The notes: generated by a model not told the origin, from the letters alone. 64,000 nucleotides of DNA from Parathalassolituus penaei (GCF_026626885.1 NZ_JAPNOA010000020.1:62001-126000), one strand, 5' to 3'; shown: positions 18,836-29,800, numbered from the stretch's first letter. Numbers and translations are program-made.

Positions 18836-19023
18836 GGATTCTCTCCGTCCTGGGTGATTGGAAACCAGACCTACTGAGTATCACAGCCGCCATGACAAGT
18901 GTATGACCTGGCACAAACGTTTCGGCTGAAGTCTGACAATCAGCCGGTATTTGTCACGATTTGCCCCTTTCCGCTGGCGAAAGTGGTCTTATGATGTTGC
19001 TCTGGGGTTTTCCCATGCCGACA

Positions 19024-19548
19024 TCAGGGCAGTGTTGACGGACTTGTCGGTAGCTCCTGATTTTCCGGCGCCTGATCATGGCGATCCATTGCACCAATAT
19101 CGAGAACCGGTGCTGCATCTATCTCCTGCGCATTCATCATGGTCGCGACCCGCTCCAGCGCGCTCAGAATCATGCTTTGTTCCCAATCGGCCAGCTCCTG
19201 AAACTGGCGTACAAAACTGTCCTGCAAGGGTGTTGGCGCCTGCTCCAGCAAGGTCTGGGCTTGTGGGTCGAGCTGCAGATACACCCGGCGGCGGTCCTGC
19301 TGATCCCGTTCACGATGTACCAGCCCGCGTTTTTCCAGTCGATCAATAATGGTGGTCACTGTCGCCTGTGACAGGCTGATCTGCTGTGCCAGCGTACCAA
19401 TGGTCATTTGCCCTTGCTGATTCAGGGTTTGCAGGATCAGCAGCTGTGGGGCCGTGAGGCCAGAGGTTTTGTTGAGGTGGCGTGAGTGCAGATCGGTGGC
19501 GCGGATAATCCGGCGCAGGGCGATCAGGACTTCATCGTGGCGATTCAT
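19024..19548 (-). CDS. ectR: MarR-family regulator of ectoine genes (EctR-like)
   Basis: 174-residue winged-helix protein. The helix-turn-helix reads TIGTLAQQISLSQATVTTIIDRLEKRGLV and the wing HRERDQQDRRRVYLQL, both typical of MarR. It is transcribed divergently from ectA, the arrangement of ectR, which represses ectABC in halotolerant methylotrophs and is found near ect genes in many marine bacteria. ATG at 19548 is chosen; an in-frame extension to 19608 would run over the candidate operators. Two inverted repeats in the shared 232-bp control region are plausible binding sites. Function is inferred from family and position. Confidence 0.85.
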   Translation of the reverse strand: MNRHDEVLIALRRIIRATDLHSRHLNKTSGLTAPQLLILQTLNQQGQMTIGTLAQQISLSQATVTTIIDRLEKRGLVHRERDQQDRRRVYLQLDPQAQTLLEQAPTPLQDSFVRQFQELADWEQSMILSALERVATMMNAQEIDAAPVLDIGAMDRHDQAPENQELPTSPSTLP

Positions 19549-19561
19549 GGCAGGCAGATCC

Positions 19562-19589
19562 GTTTGAAACTCAAACCGATAGTGTACTA
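19562..19589. promoter_or_regulatory. Candidate EctR operator region
   Basis: Two adjacent inverted repeats: GTTTGA-AAC-TCAAAC (19562-19576) and TAGT-GT-ACTA (19580-19589). As I recall, the published EctR1 site of Methylomicrobium has two half-sites split by GT with the same TAGT-GT-ACTA core. The region begins 14 bp from the ectR start, fitting autoregulation. Binding is inference. Confidence 0.5.
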
Positions 19590-19730
19590 AGCAGTTTTCT
19601 GGCAACAAACCGTTTTGTGCCGGAGTTCATGCCATTTTGCCTGCGATGTTATTTAGGGTTGTAATTAAAAATTCTGGCTGTTAGTTTATTTAGGGTCAAA
19701 AGTAACTGGATGGGTCGTAATGGCATCTTG

Positions 19731-19749
19731 AATCACATCGCATGTGATT
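19731..19749. promoter_or_regulatory. Perfect inverted repeat in the ectA leader
   Basis: AATCACAT-CGC-ATGTGATT, 8-bp arms, 31 bp upstream of the ectA start. It could be an operator or an mRNA hairpin near the ribosome site. There is no T-run, so it is not a terminator. Confidence 0.45.
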
Positions 19750-19780
19750 TAGTCAGCCGGTACGCGATTCTTAATAGGTT

Positions 19781-20335
19781 TTGTCTGAAAAAACAGCTAG
19801 TAATTCTTATACTGATCTAAATGTTCTGCGGTTTCGAAAACCGGATTCAACTGATGGCAGTGCGCTGTTCAGGCTGGTTGAGTCGTGTAAACCGTTAGAT
19901 GCCAATTCAATGTACTGTAATCTTTTGCAGTGCAGTCATTTTGCAGATACCGCCATCGCCGCTGAACACAACAGCGAGTTATGCGGTTTTGTTTCCGGAT
20001 ACCGTTTGCCCGCACAACCCGACACCCTGTTTATCTGGCAGGTGGCGGTTGCGCCCGCCGCGCGCGGTCAGGGGCTGGCCAGCCAGATGTTGCAGCAGCT
20101 CCTGCGGCGTCATCCGGATGTGTGCTGGTTGCATACCAGTATTACCGCTTCCAACCAGGCTTCCTGGAACACCTTCCACAAGCTGGCGCGCCAACTGGGT
20201 GCGCCACTGCAAACCCGTGTGATGTTCGATAGTGCTCAGCACTTTGCTGGAGAGCATGACACGGAAACCCTGGTCTGCATCGGACCACTGCGGGACACCG
20301 CAGGCACTTCCCACTCGCAAGCAGAGGAGATCTGA
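19781..20335 (+). CDS. ectA: L-2,4-diaminobutyrate N-acetyltransferase
   Basis: Acetylates 2,4-diaminobutyrate, the second committed step to ectoine. GNAT fold of 184 residues with the acetyl-CoA loop VAVAPAARGQGLASQML at about 86-102 and the family motif LDANSMYCNLLQCSHFADT. The start appears to be TTG at 19781: no in-frame ATG occurs before residue 44, which already lies in conserved sequence, and residues after the TTG match family N-termini. Shine-Dalgarno is weak. First gene of ectABC-ask, ending 3 bp before ectB. Probably osmotically induced and repressed by the divergent EctR. Confidence 0.93.
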   Translation: MSEKTASNSYTDLNVLRFRKPDSTDGSALFRLVESCKPLDANSMYCNLLQCSHFADTAIAAEHNSELCGFVSGYRLPAQPDTLFIWQVAVAPAARGQGLASQMLQQLLRRHPDVCWLHTSITASNQASWNTFHKLARQLGAPLQTRVMFDSAQHFAGEHDTETLVCIGPLRDTAGTSHSQAEEI

Positions 20336-20338
20336 ATC

Positions 20339-21604
20339 ATGGGTATTTTCAAGGATATCGAATCCAACGTACGTGGTTATTGCCGGTCATTTCCGGTGGT
20401 ATTCAAGGAAGCGCGCAATGCTCGCCTGCTGGATGATAACGGCGGCGAATACATCGATTTTCTCGGTGGTGCTGGCACCCTGAACTACGGCCACAACAAT
20501 CCGCGTTTCAAGCAGGCGTTGCTGGATTACATCGACTCCGATGGTATGACCCATGGTCTGGATATGCACACCGAAGCCAAACGGGATTTTCTGGAAACCT
20601 TCCAGCAAGTGATCCTCAAGCCACGTGGCATGAACTACAAGGTGCAGTTCACGGGCCCGACTGGCACCAATGCGGTGGAGGCTGCCCTCAAACTGGCGCG
20701 TAAAAACAGCGGACGCCAGACCATTGTGTCATTCACCAACGGGTTTCACGGCGTTACCCAGGGTGCGGCGGCCGTGACCGCCAATGGTTATTACAAGGAT
20801 GCCATTGGTATGCCTCTGCCGGGTGTTCAGTTTATGCCATATGACGGTTATCTGGGCGACTTCAATACCCTCGCTTACTTCGAAAAAGCCCTGCAGGACA
20901 GCTCATCCGGTTTGGGTCATCCGGCGGCGGTTATTGTGGAATGTATTCAGGGTGAAGGTGGCCTCAATGTCGCCAGTGCCGATTGGATGCGCGGTTTGCA
21001 GGCCTTGTGCCGTCGTTACGACATGCTGCTGATTGTGGATGACATCCAGGCTGGTTGTGGCCGCAGTGGCACCTTCTTCAGTTTTGAAGAATTCGATATC
21101 CAGCCGGACATTGTCACGCTGTCGAAATCCCTCAGTGGTTACGGTCTGCCGATGGCGGTGGTGTTGCTGAAACCGGAGCTGGATACCTGGAAACCGGGTG
21201 AACACAACGGCACTTTCCGCGGTAACAACCACGCGTTTGTGACATCCCGTGAAGCCTTGCTGACCTACTGGTCTGACGACCGTTTCAGCCATTCGGTGCA
21301 GCAGAAAGCCCAGCTGCTGAAACATCGTCTGCTGCAGATTCAGGCCCGTCATGCGGGTGCCTGCCATCACAAGGGACGCGGCATTATGCAAGGGCTGGAG
21401 TTCGCCAACGGCAAGGTTGCTTCGGCCATTACCCGTGCCTGTTTTGAGCGAGGTCTGGTGATTGAAACCAGTGGTTCGGACGATCAGGTCGTTAAGGTGC
21501 TGGCACCGCTGACGATTGAAGAGGAAACCCTGGAAGCCGGGATTGCGATTCTGGCGGCCGCGGTGGAGCAGGTGCTGAACGAACGGATGGCAAAAGCATC
21601 CTGA
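20339..21604 (+). CDS. ectB: Diaminobutyrate-2-oxoglutarate transaminase
   Basis: Class III aminotransferase making 2,4-diaminobutyrate from aspartate semialdehyde and glutamate, first step of ectoine synthesis. 421 residues. It starts MGIFKDIESNVRGYCRSFPV as in known EctB, with FTGPTGTNAVEAALKLARK, the FHGVTQGAAAVT segment, DDIQAGCGRSGTFFSFE, and the PLP-binding Lys near residue 262 in TLSKSLSGYG. GAGGAGATC provides a strong ribosome site overlapping the end of ectA, which suggests coupled translation. Confidence 0.97.
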   Translation: MGIFKDIESNVRGYCRSFPVVFKEARNARLLDDNGGEYIDFLGGAGTLNYGHNNPRFKQALLDYIDSDGMTHGLDMHTEAKRDFLETFQQVILKPRGMNYKVQFTGPTGTNAVEAALKLARKNSGRQTIVSFTNGFHGVTQGAAAVTANGYYKDAIGMPLPGVQFMPYDGYLGDFNTLAYFEKALQDSSSGLGHPAAVIVECIQGEGGLNVASADWMRGLQALCRRYDMLLIVDDIQAGCGRSGTFFSFEEFDIQPDIVTLSKSLSGYGLPMAVVLLKPELDTWKPGEHNGTFRGNNHAFVTSREALLTYWSDDRFSHSVQQKAQLLKHRLLQIQARHAGACHHKGRGIMQGLEFANGKVASAITRACFERGLVIETSGSDDQVVKVLAPLTIEEETLEAGIAILAAAVEQVLNERMAKAS

Positions 21605-21655
21605 GCCGTAACAGCCCTGATTTTCCCTCTGACCACTGAATTCTGAAGGTAATTT

Positions 21656-22072
21656 ATGATTGTTCGTACTCTGCAAGACTGTGAAAACACCAGCCGCTCG
21701 GTTGATGGCGGCACCTGGAAAAGCGTGCGTATGCTGCTCGCTGATGACCAGATGGGTTTCTCTTTTCATATCACCACGATTTACGCCGGTACCGAAACGC
21801 CGATCTGGTACAAAAACCACCTGGAGTCGGTGTACTGCATGAAAGGCGAGGGGGAAATTGAAACCCTGTCAGACGGCAAGGTTTATCCGATTCGCCCCGG
21901 CACCCTCTATATCCTCGATCAACACGACCGCCACCTGCTGCGCGCAACCACGTCGGATATGGAAATGGCCTGTGTATTCAATCCACCGTTGAACGGCCGT
22001 GAGATTCATGACAAGGACGGCGCCTATTGTCTGGATCAGGCACCTCTGGGCCAGACCGGGGTGGACGCATGA
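21656..22072 (+). CDS. ectC: L-ectoine synthase
   Basis: Cupin-fold cyclase closing N-gamma-acetyl-diaminobutyrate to ectoine. 138 residues, with typical [31 protein letters not shown], then the cupin core [20 protein letters not shown] and [19 protein letters not shown] with the metal-site Glu and His. GAAGG precedes the ATG. The stop overlaps the start of the aspartate kinase gene (ATGA at 22069-22072). No ectD (hydroxylase) is present, so 5-hydroxyectoine is not predicted from this locus. Confidence 0.97.
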   Translation: MIVRTLQDCENTSRSVDGGTWKSVRMLLADDQMGFSFHITTIYAGTETPIWYKNHLESVYCMKGEGEIETLSDGKVYPIRPGTLYILDQHDRHLLRATTSDMEMACVFNPPLNGREIHDKDGAYCLDQAPLGQTGVDA

Positions 22073-23568
22073 GTGATGAAGTGACAGCAGCCATGAGTGC
22101 TGCCCTGAACCACAGCGTCGAAAAAATTGGCGGCACCTCGATGAGCCAGTATCGGGCGGTGCTGAACAACATCTGGCTGCGGCCACGTTCGGTTGACGGT
22201 CAGCCTGCAGGTTTGTACCAGCGGATATTTGTGGTGTCGGCATATGCCGGTATCACCAATACCTTGCTGGAACACAAGAAAACCGGCGTACCGGGTGTGT
22301 ATGCCCTGTTTGCCGAAATGGATGAACAGCGTCCATGGCAGCAGCGGCTGGAAGAGGTGAAGGCGCAGATGGCCGCCATCAACGATGAGATGTTTGGCGC
22401 TGCCGGCATCAATAACGAGCTGCTGCTACATCGCGCCAACCGCTTTGTGGATGAACGCCTGCGCGAGGTTCGTGATTGCCTGCAGCATCTGGAAGTGGTG
22501 TGCAGTTTTGGCCACTTCCAGCTCGATGATCATCTGCACCGGGTGCGGGAAATGCTCAGTGCACTGGGGGAAGCCCACAGCGCCCATAATTCGGTATTAC
22601 TGCTGCGCCATCATGGGATTAATGCCCGCCTGGTGGATCTCACCAACTGGCGTATTGGTCCGCAGCCGGACTTTGACGGGCACATTCGTGCTGCCTTTGC
22701 AGACATCGATCTGACCCGTGAAATGCCCATTGTCACCGGCTACACCCAGTGTCGGGAGGGGCTGATGCGCACCTACGATCGTGGTTACAGCGAGATGACC
22801 TTCAGCCGTATCGCCACCCTGACCGGTGCCCGCGAAGCGGTGATTCACAAGGAATATCACCTCAGTACCGCTGATCCTGCGGTTGTGGGTGCCGACAAGG
22901 TCCAGCCCATCGGTTTTACCAATTACGACGTCGCCGACCAGCTGGCGAGTCTGGGTATGGAAGCTATCCATCCTCGTGCTGCAGCCGGTTTGCGTCGGCA
23001 GGATATACGTCTGGTGGTGCGTAATACCTTCGAGCCGGAGCATGCTGGCACTCTCATCACTCGTGACTATTGCAGCCAGCAGCCACGGGTCGAGATTATT
23101 GCCGGAACGCCGAATGTCTGGGCGCTGGAGTTATTCGATCAGGATATGGTCGGTGACGCGTTATACGGCCAGAAGCTCAATGAGCTGGTGTCGCGTGCTG
23201 GTATGCAGGTGGTTACCAAGGATGTAAACGCCAATACCGTCACCTTTTATATGAAGGGCAACAAACGCCGGATTAACCAGTTGCTGGAGCGGGCGAGCAC
23301 TCTGTATCCGGGTGCGGATGTGCGGGTGGAAAAACTTGCTCTGGTGAGTGCCATCGGCAGTGATATGAAAGTTCCGGGTTTATTACAACAAGCGGCGGCG
23401 GCCCTGTCTGACGCCGGGGTGAATATTCTCTCGGTGCATCAGGCCATGCGACAGGTCGACATCATGTTCCTGGTCGCGGCTCAGGATTACCGGGTTGCTG
23501 TGCAAGCCTTGCACTCGCGTCTGGTGGAAAATAACGCCGCATCGGTCGCTTTGCAGGCAAGTGCCTGA
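22069..23568 (+). CDS. ask: Ectoine-operon aspartate kinase
   Basis: Phosphorylates aspartate to feed aspartate semialdehyde into ectoine synthesis. 499 residues. It begins its kinase domain with [15 protein letters not shown] in place of the usual KFGGTS, which marks the specialised Ask_Ect subgroup. Paired ACT domains are at the C-terminus (about 350-495, including [17 protein letters not shown] and [16 protein letters not shown]). Ask_Ect enzymes are known to escape feedback inhibition by lysine and threonine, so flux can rise under salt stress. The ATGA overlap with ectC indicates translational coupling and fixes the start at 22069. Confidence 0.95.
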   Translation: MSDEVTAAMSAALNHSVEKIGGTSMSQYRAVLNNIWLRPRSVDGQPAGLYQRIFVVSAYAGITNTLLEHKKTGVPGVYALFAEMDEQRPWQQRLEEVKAQMAAINDEMFGAAGINNELLLHRANRFVDERLREVRDCLQHLEVVCSFGHFQLDDHLHRVREMLSALGEAHSAHNSVLLLRHHGINARLVDLTNWRIGPQPDFDGHIRAAFADIDLTREMPIVTGYTQCREGLMRTYDRGYSEMTFSRIATLTGAREAVIHKEYHLSTADPAVVGADKVQPIGFTNYDVADQLASLGMEAIHPRAAAGLRRQDIRLVVRNTFEPEHAGTLITRDYCSQQPRVEIIAGTPNVWALELFDQDMVGDALYGQKLNELVSRAGMQVVTKDVNANTVTFYMKGNKRRINQLLERASTLYPGADVRVEKLALVSAIGSDMKVPGLLQQAAAALSDAGVNILSVHQAMRQVDIMFLVAAQDYRVAVQALHSRLVENNAASVALQASA

Positions 23569-23600
23569 CAAACCAACTTGTGGATTGATGGAGCCGAATC

Positions 23601-23645
23601 ACCGTTCGTGCCATTGACAGGAATTTTGGCGACGAACGGTAACTT
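23601..23645 (+). terminator. Possible hairpin terminator of the ect operon
   Basis: ACCGTTCGT and ACGAACGGT form a perfect 9-bp stem around a 22-nt loop that can itself pair partly (CCA/TGG). It lies about 30 bp after the ask stop and is followed by TAACTTTT. The long loop makes it atypical. Confidence 0.4.
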
Positions 23646-23767
23646 TTACCGCAAAACTTTGCACTCGCTTGTATATAGCTGATTTATGATTGTCCTCGCT
23701 GAAGCAACGCGACACTTTGTGACGCTGGTCGCTTGCGCCCGAATCTTCCTTCACATGGACAGTTATT

Positions 23768-26593
23768 ATGAAATTCGAGAAAAAATATCTGTGGACCCTG
23801 ATTGCCAGTACCTCTCTGGTATTAGCTGCCTGTGGTAGCAATGGCAAGGACTCGGGCTCCAGCACCGATAATAATGGTGGCGGTAATAATAACGGTGGCG
23901 GCAGTACCGAAACCCCGAACCGTGTCAGCCTCACTGGTCTGGCGGTAAAAGGGGTGATGGCCAACGCAACCATCACCGTTTCAAGTCTCGATGGCTCCAC
24001 CACTTATGACACCACCACAACTGGTAGTGATGGTACCTACAGCCTGGCGGATATGGATCTGCCACTGAATACCGCCTTGCTGGTCACCATGACCACCAAT
24101 GCCAATACCATGCTGACCTGCGACTCCGCTGACGGTTGTACCGACAGCAACAGCAACCAACACGCATTTGGTGTCAGCTACAGCTTTAACGATCCTGATT
24201 TCAAAATGACCGCCGTGCTGGCGCCAATGACGGCTGAAAATGCCAGCCTGACCCTGATGGTAACCCCGGTTACCCATATGGCGGCTGAGCGTGTGATGCA
24301 GACCGGTGCAACTACCACCGAAGCCATCACCGCCGTTAACGTGGCTACTGCCAACCTGCTGGGCCTCAACGGTGTGGATATCGCCACCGCAATTCCGGCG
24401 GACATCACCCAATCGGATTCTGCAGAAGCCAGCAGTGCTTCGCAGAAATACGGCGCACTGGTGGCCGGTTTTGCATCAGCTGCCGCGTCAACCGGCAAGT
24501 CCATCACTGAAGTAGTGAGCTCGGTAGCGGATTCCTACGCTGATCAAGGCGGTATGGTGGCCAACTCCAGCGATGACTCAACCGTTGACCTGTCGACCCT
24601 GTTTACGGGGGCCGCCAGTTCTGCCGCCGCCGCCAACCTGACTGCGACCGAGTCCCTGTATCTGGTTGAAGCGGAAGAAGCCGAATCTGCCGAAGAAGAT
24701 CAGTGGATCGAAGCGGATGCCAATGAAGAAGCCGTAGCCTCTACCCAGGCTGAAGCCGTCACCAATGCAGTGGCGTTGCTCGAAAGTCTGAATGACTGGA
24801 GTGATGCCATGAATGCAGCCGGTGATGACCTCACCGCCTTTGCCGATGAGCATGCTAACCAGCTGAATACCCTGATGCCAGCCTTTGATGATCAGTCACA
24901 GGTGCTGCGCGGTGTGCGTGAGCTGCTGATCAGCGATGAAACTTATCCACTGTGTGAATACGACTGGAATACCGATACCGAAGTTTGCTCAGGCAGCGTG
25001 ACGGTACCAACACCGGGTGATCTGTTGCTGTCGACCCAATTCCTTGGCGGTCTGATCAGCATGATCGGTTATGTAAATGTTCACAGTGAGGTATTGCAGC
25101 CAACCAACACCGCTGATGAATACACCGTATCTGCTATGGATCTGATCGATGCAGGTGTGAATCTGGATGAGTTGACTGGCTTCCTGACCAACGCTGATGG
25201 TGATCTGGAAGGTGATCTGGTACTGACGATCAATGATGCGGGGATCAGTATCAGTGGCTGGAATGGTACTGGTGCGACCATAGATTCCGGTACTTTTGTA
25301 TCTGGTTTCCCTACAGAGGGTGAGCTGATTGATTCCGCACTGGTTTATGACATCCAGGGCCTGAGTATTACCGGTGCAGACGGTGAAACCTTCAACTCTG
25401 ATGGCCGTGTGATCTTTAACTTTAATTCTGAAACTGAACGCGACAACTTCCTGAGCGCCAGTACCGACAGCACACTGGAAGCTTCTCTTGCATCCATGAA
25501 CGTGGTGACTCTGACTCTGGACTCCAGCGTTGACGGTATTGTAGATGACACAGTTGATGGTTTTGTGCAGCAGACGGGTGTTCTGTCGTCCAATATTGTG
25601 CTGACTCGTGATGACGCCGGTGCTGTCGTAGCTGCGGCTACCGTTGAAATCAGTGTCAAACCAACCGACAGTACTGCTTCTGACGAAGTGGTATCCGGTA
25701 CTCTGACGTTCAGTGCGACCGGTACTCACACCGAAACCGGTTCAGCTGACACCTTCTATATCCAGAGCTTTGTGGCTGACAGCATGAGCCTGTCCTTCAG
25801 CGGTGAAGTTCAGGTTGAAAACAGCGATGGCGCCAAGGCTTCGTTTGATGGTTTGGCAGTTTTTGGTGTTGATAATACCGATGGTTCAGCGGGTCTGTTG
25901 CTGAATGGTACCGCGTATGTGGCATCCGATTACCCACAGGCAGATGGTTCAAGTGTTCCAGGTGAACTGAGCTTCACCGGCACCATTCAGCTCGGTGCTG
26001 AAGCATCGGATACTCTGGATGGAACTACTTTCTTGCAGGAGTCCACTTCGTACAATCTGACCTCCATGGTCGTTAATGGTCAGCTGGTAGCGACGTATTA
26101 CGGTGCCGTAGAGGCGCTGAATCTGGATCTGACCGCTGCTGTGGTGCGTGATCTGGAAGACGGTTCTACCGCAATTGTTGCCAACCTGGATGCCTCTGCT
26201 TACGGATATGAAGATGGCACTATTACCATTGCCGCTGAAGAAACCGCCGATGAAAATATCACCGGTGGTCTGGTATTCAGTTATGGTAATCAGGCCATTA
26301 CCCTGAGTCTGGACTCTCTGTCTGGCCTGGGTGATGTTGCGGGTAATAACCTGATGGTAACCGATGGTGTCACCAGCATGATGATCACGGCTACCTGTGC
26401 GTCAGCAACCATTGATAGCAGCATTGGCACCTGCGCCGACAGCAACGTTGAATACGCCGGTAGCATTTACTCGGCGGGCTTCGAGGTGGGCACCGTCGAA
26501 GAGCGTGATGGTCTGCCAGTGTTTGTGTTCAACGATGGCAGCAGCTACAACCTGGTGGTAACCCCATCCTTCCTGATTTCCGCCAATCAGTAA
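23768..26593 (+). CDS. Large lipoprotein of unknown function, paralog 1
   Basis: 941-residue predicted lipoprotein. The signal peptide ends in the lipobox SLVLAAC (Cys at about 22), followed by a Gly/Asn/Ser linker. Residues ~50-130 (RVSLTGLAVKGVMANATITV...GSDGTYSLADM) look like a carboxypeptidase-regulatory/CNA-B-type beta sandwich. Residues ~130-330 are Ala-rich and probably helical, with an acidic stretch (EAEEAESAEED); the rest is beta-rich and Ser/Thr/Asp-rich. The very C-terminus (YAGSIYSAGFEVGTVEERDG, then a hydrophobic end) is conserved with the gene at 26859. Likely outer-membrane and surface or periplasmic. No enzyme motif recognised. It has its own terminator. Confidence 0.8.
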   Translation: MKFEKKYLWTLIASTSLVLAACGSNGKDSGSSTDNNGGGNNNGGGSTETPNRVSLTGLAVKGVMANATITVSSLDGSTTYDTTTTGSDGTYSLADMDLPLNTALLVTMTTNANTMLTCDSADGCTDSNSNQHAFGVSYSFNDPDFKMTAVLAPMTAENASLTLMVTPVTHMAAERVMQTGATTTEAITAVNVATANLLGLNGVDIATAIPADITQSDSAEASSASQKYGALVAGFASAAASTGKSITEVVSSVADSYADQGGMVANSSDDSTVDLSTLFTGAASSAAAANLTATESLYLVEAEEAESAEEDQWIEADANEEAVASTQAEAVTNAVALLESLNDWSDAMNAAGDDLTAFADEHANQLNTLMPAFDDQSQVLRGVRELLISDETYPLCEYDWNTDTEVCSGSVTVPTPGDLLLSTQFLGGLISMIGYVNVHSEVLQPTNTADEYTVSAMDLIDAGVNLDELTGFLTNADGDLEGDLVLTINDAGISISGWNGTGATIDSGTFVSGFPTEGELIDSALVYDIQGLSITGADGETFNSDGRVIFNFNSETERDNFLSASTDSTLEASLASMNVVTLTLDSSVDGIVDDTVDGFVQQTGVLSSNIVLTRDDAGAVVAAATVEISVKPTDSTASDEVVSGTLTFSATGTHTETGSADTFYIQSFVADSMSLSFSGEVQVENSDGAKASFDGLAVFGVDNTDGSAGLLLNGTAYVASDYPQADGSSVPGELSFTGTIQLGAEASDTLDGTTFLQESTSYNLTSMVVNGQLVATYYGAVEALNLDLTAAVVRDLEDGSTAIVANLDASAYGYEDGTITIAAEETADENITGGLVFSYGNQAITLSLDSLSGLGDVAGNNLMVTDGVTSMMITATCASATIDSSIGTCADSNVEYAGSIYSAGFEVGTVEERDGLPVFVFNDGSSYNLVVTPSFLISANQ

Positions 26594-26612
26594 GTGGCTG
26601 TTCTGCTGTGAT

Positions 26613-26638
26613 AAAAAAGGGCCTGCGGGCCCTTTTTT
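26613..26638 (+). terminator. Terminator after lipoprotein paralog 1
   Basis: GGGCC-TGCG-GGCCC stem flanked by A6 and T6, 20 bp after the stop. The same hairpin core recurs after paralog 2. Confidence 0.92.
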
Positions 26639-26858
26639 ATTGGGCTTATTCAGTTCTTTTTTCTTTAGTCTGCTTTTGCAAGAGGGGGCAATTCAGGTCA
26701 GGTTAGTCTCAGAATTGACGAATGACAGGATGACAGGCGGTGTTGCCTCGGCTGTTATGGCGGATTGGTTATAGACTGACGGTTCCTCACGCGGCCTGAC
26801 GCTTGTTTACAATGAGAGCCGCCGCGTTTCCTATCAAAGCCAGAAGAGGGAAAGCGCC

Positions 26859-29800
26859 ATGAATACGCGGAAGAATTATCTGTGGGCAGTTATTGCCAGT
26901 ACATCACTTGCCATGGCCGCTTGTGGTGGTGGCGGTTCCAAGTCGGACGACAATAATTCCGGTGGTAATAATGGCGGCACCACGGTCAATCGGGTCAGTC
27001 TCACCGGCCTGGCGGTGAAAGGTGTTATGGCCGGTGCCGATATCAAGGTGACGTCGCTGGATGGTCAAACCTCCTATGGCACGACCACCACAAGTTCCGA
27101 CGGCACTTACTCTCTTGCTGCAATGGACATCCCTTTGAATACCCCGGTACTGGTGACCATGACCACCAATGCCAGCACCCTGCTTACCTGCGACGCGGCT
27201 GCCGGTTGTATGGACGGCGACACGTTGATGGCGTTTGGCCAGAAATACACCTATCACGATCCTGATTTCAAAATGACCGCCTTGCTGGCGGGGGTCTCGA
27301 CCGAAACGGCATCGGCGAGCCTGATGGTGACACCACTTACCAATATGGCGGCTGAACGCGCTCAGCAGGAAGGCAAAACGTCATCATCTGACATTGCGGC
27401 GATCAACCGTGCCACGGCCACATTGCTGGGGCTGGATAACGTTGATATTGCCACTGTGGTACCGGCGGATATTACGAATTCCAGTGCGGTTTCCAGCAGC
27501 AACAATGCCCAGCGCTACGGCGCTGTGGTGGCTGCGATTGCCAACGTGGCAACTAACAAGGGGCAATCTCTCAGTACAGTGGTTTCAGAATTGGCCGCTT
27601 CTTATGCCCGTCAGGGCGGTCTGGTTGCCAACTCCAGTGATGAAGCCGAAGTTGACCTTGAAGATATTTTTGGTGGCGCTGCTGATTCTGCAGCATCTGC
27701 CAACCTCAGTGCTATCGCGGTTGAGTACAGCCTGGAAGAACAAACTGCCAGTAACAGTGCGGAAGATGAACTGGTAGCAGCTGATGAAGGTAGCCCGGAT
27801 AGCGGTACTCTGACTGAAGAAGAACAGAAAGCCCTGGCCGTCACCAATGCCGTTGCGTTGCTGCAAGACCTCAACAACTGGCATAACGATCTCAAGGATG
27901 TCAGTGCAGATCCGCTGGTGAATACCCTTAACTCCGAAGGTGATGAGCTGGCGGCGCTGGTGGAGACCATCGCCACCAATTCCGAATTGGCCACCACCGT
28001 CCAGAACCTGCTGCTCGATACCGAAGAATACGAATACTGTGATGAATGGGGCTGGGACGATAATGCCGGTGATTACATCTGCAGCGTTCCCACAACGGTC
28101 ACCATGACCGTACCAGGGCCAGTGGTACAGGGCACCGAACTGCTGGTGCAACTGGTATCACTGGCACCAGCGGTACTGGGTTATGTATTGGCTTCCGAAG
28201 GCGAGGATGCGTCGGGCAGCTTTGATATGACTCTGGAAGATGTGGGTGTTCCAGACGAGCTGATGGATGAATTTGAAGATGGTGGTGCCAATCTGACGAT
28301 CAGTGCCACGCTGGTCTCGGGCCAGATTGTGGCCATGTCCATGACGGGGGCATCGTCCTACGCCACCATTACCAGTCTGGCGGTAGCCTTGTCGGAGCCT
28401 GCATCCGGAGATCGTCTGGTCGCCAGTCTCAGTAACGTGAATATTTCGGCGATTGAAGGCGATAAACACATGACCGGCTCTGGTTCGATCAGCCTGATTT
28501 TTGATTCAGCCGACAGCCTTGCGGCCTTCAAGGCCGATGACAGTGCAGCCGATGGTCTTGTCTCCATGGTGATGGATCTGAACACCGAAGCCATGGCAGA
28601 TGATGGCCTGGATTCGGTTGCCAATCTGGATCTGCATATGGAAGTAACACCGGATGCCAGTAGCGGCACTGCCACCATGCAGATGAGTGCAGGCCTGAGC
28701 GCTGGTAACAGCAGTAACGACAGCATGGCAGGCACCCTGATGATGTCGGCCAGCAGTAATGACTGGCTGGTATTTGAGAATCTGAGTCAGACCGAAATGA
28801 GTTTCGAAGGAGCGCTGACCATTGCCAGTGCCGAGGGCTCGGCCAGCTTTGAAGGTACGATTGGTATGCTGGAGGTGTACCCACAAGACAGTAACGCTGA
28901 CGCGGTGATGATGGTGGCTACCGATGGTAATGAGGATTACACCCAGCTGACGTTTGATGGCGGCTTCTCCGTGGTAAGCGGCACTGACACTACGATGTTC
29001 AGCGGCCAGCTGAAACTGCGTGAGGATTATCTGCATTACGCCAACGGTGATTATGTCACTGACAGCTGGGGTGATGACGTTACTGTTCCAACGCTGGTGG
29101 AGTTGCAAGGTGAGTTCAGTGCTGTGCGTAACAGCGTAACGATGGGATCGCTGGCGGTGCATGGTATGGCTCAGCTTTCCAACCTGCAGGAACTGGCGGC
29201 CATGCTGGAGCCGGATACATTGTCGGATGCCGAGTTTGGTGTGCTGACTGCCAGTGCTGATGACGAAGTAGTGGCTTACGACACTGTCAATAACAGCCTG
29301 ACCGTCACGCTTGATAGTGGTTGGGAAGAGATTGTCTCTGCTGTTACTGCGGAGTTCGAAGCGGCTGGATGGACAAATATTAGCCTTGATGGTTGGTATT
29401 ATGACACCTCCTATCAACTCACCATGCTGGATTGTATCGAGGTCGATACTGAGTATTCAGAATGTAATATCCAGATCGAGTCAGATCGGGATATTGACCT
29501 CTCCAACAACATCCCTGATGCCTACTACGATAGTTGGGAAACAACGGTTACTGTGCTGACCGCTAATATTGCTTCTCCTGCAGCATGGGCTGATGAGGTT
29601 ATTGCTGATGTAGGATTATCAGACTATTGGCAGGCCGAGATTAGTTTCTATGTTAATAGTGATCAGGGAACAGCGGAAGTCTATGGTTACAGTGATTACT
29701 ATGATGATGAACCAGTCGCTGTCTGGTCTCTCGAAACCTATGACGATACCTCTGTTACTGATCAGCTGCTCTCAGCCGAAACCCTCGATACCTATCTGGA

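Noticed and set aside
28506-29417. 303-codon minus-strand frame
   Set aside because: Antisense to lipoprotein paralog 2 without domain features.
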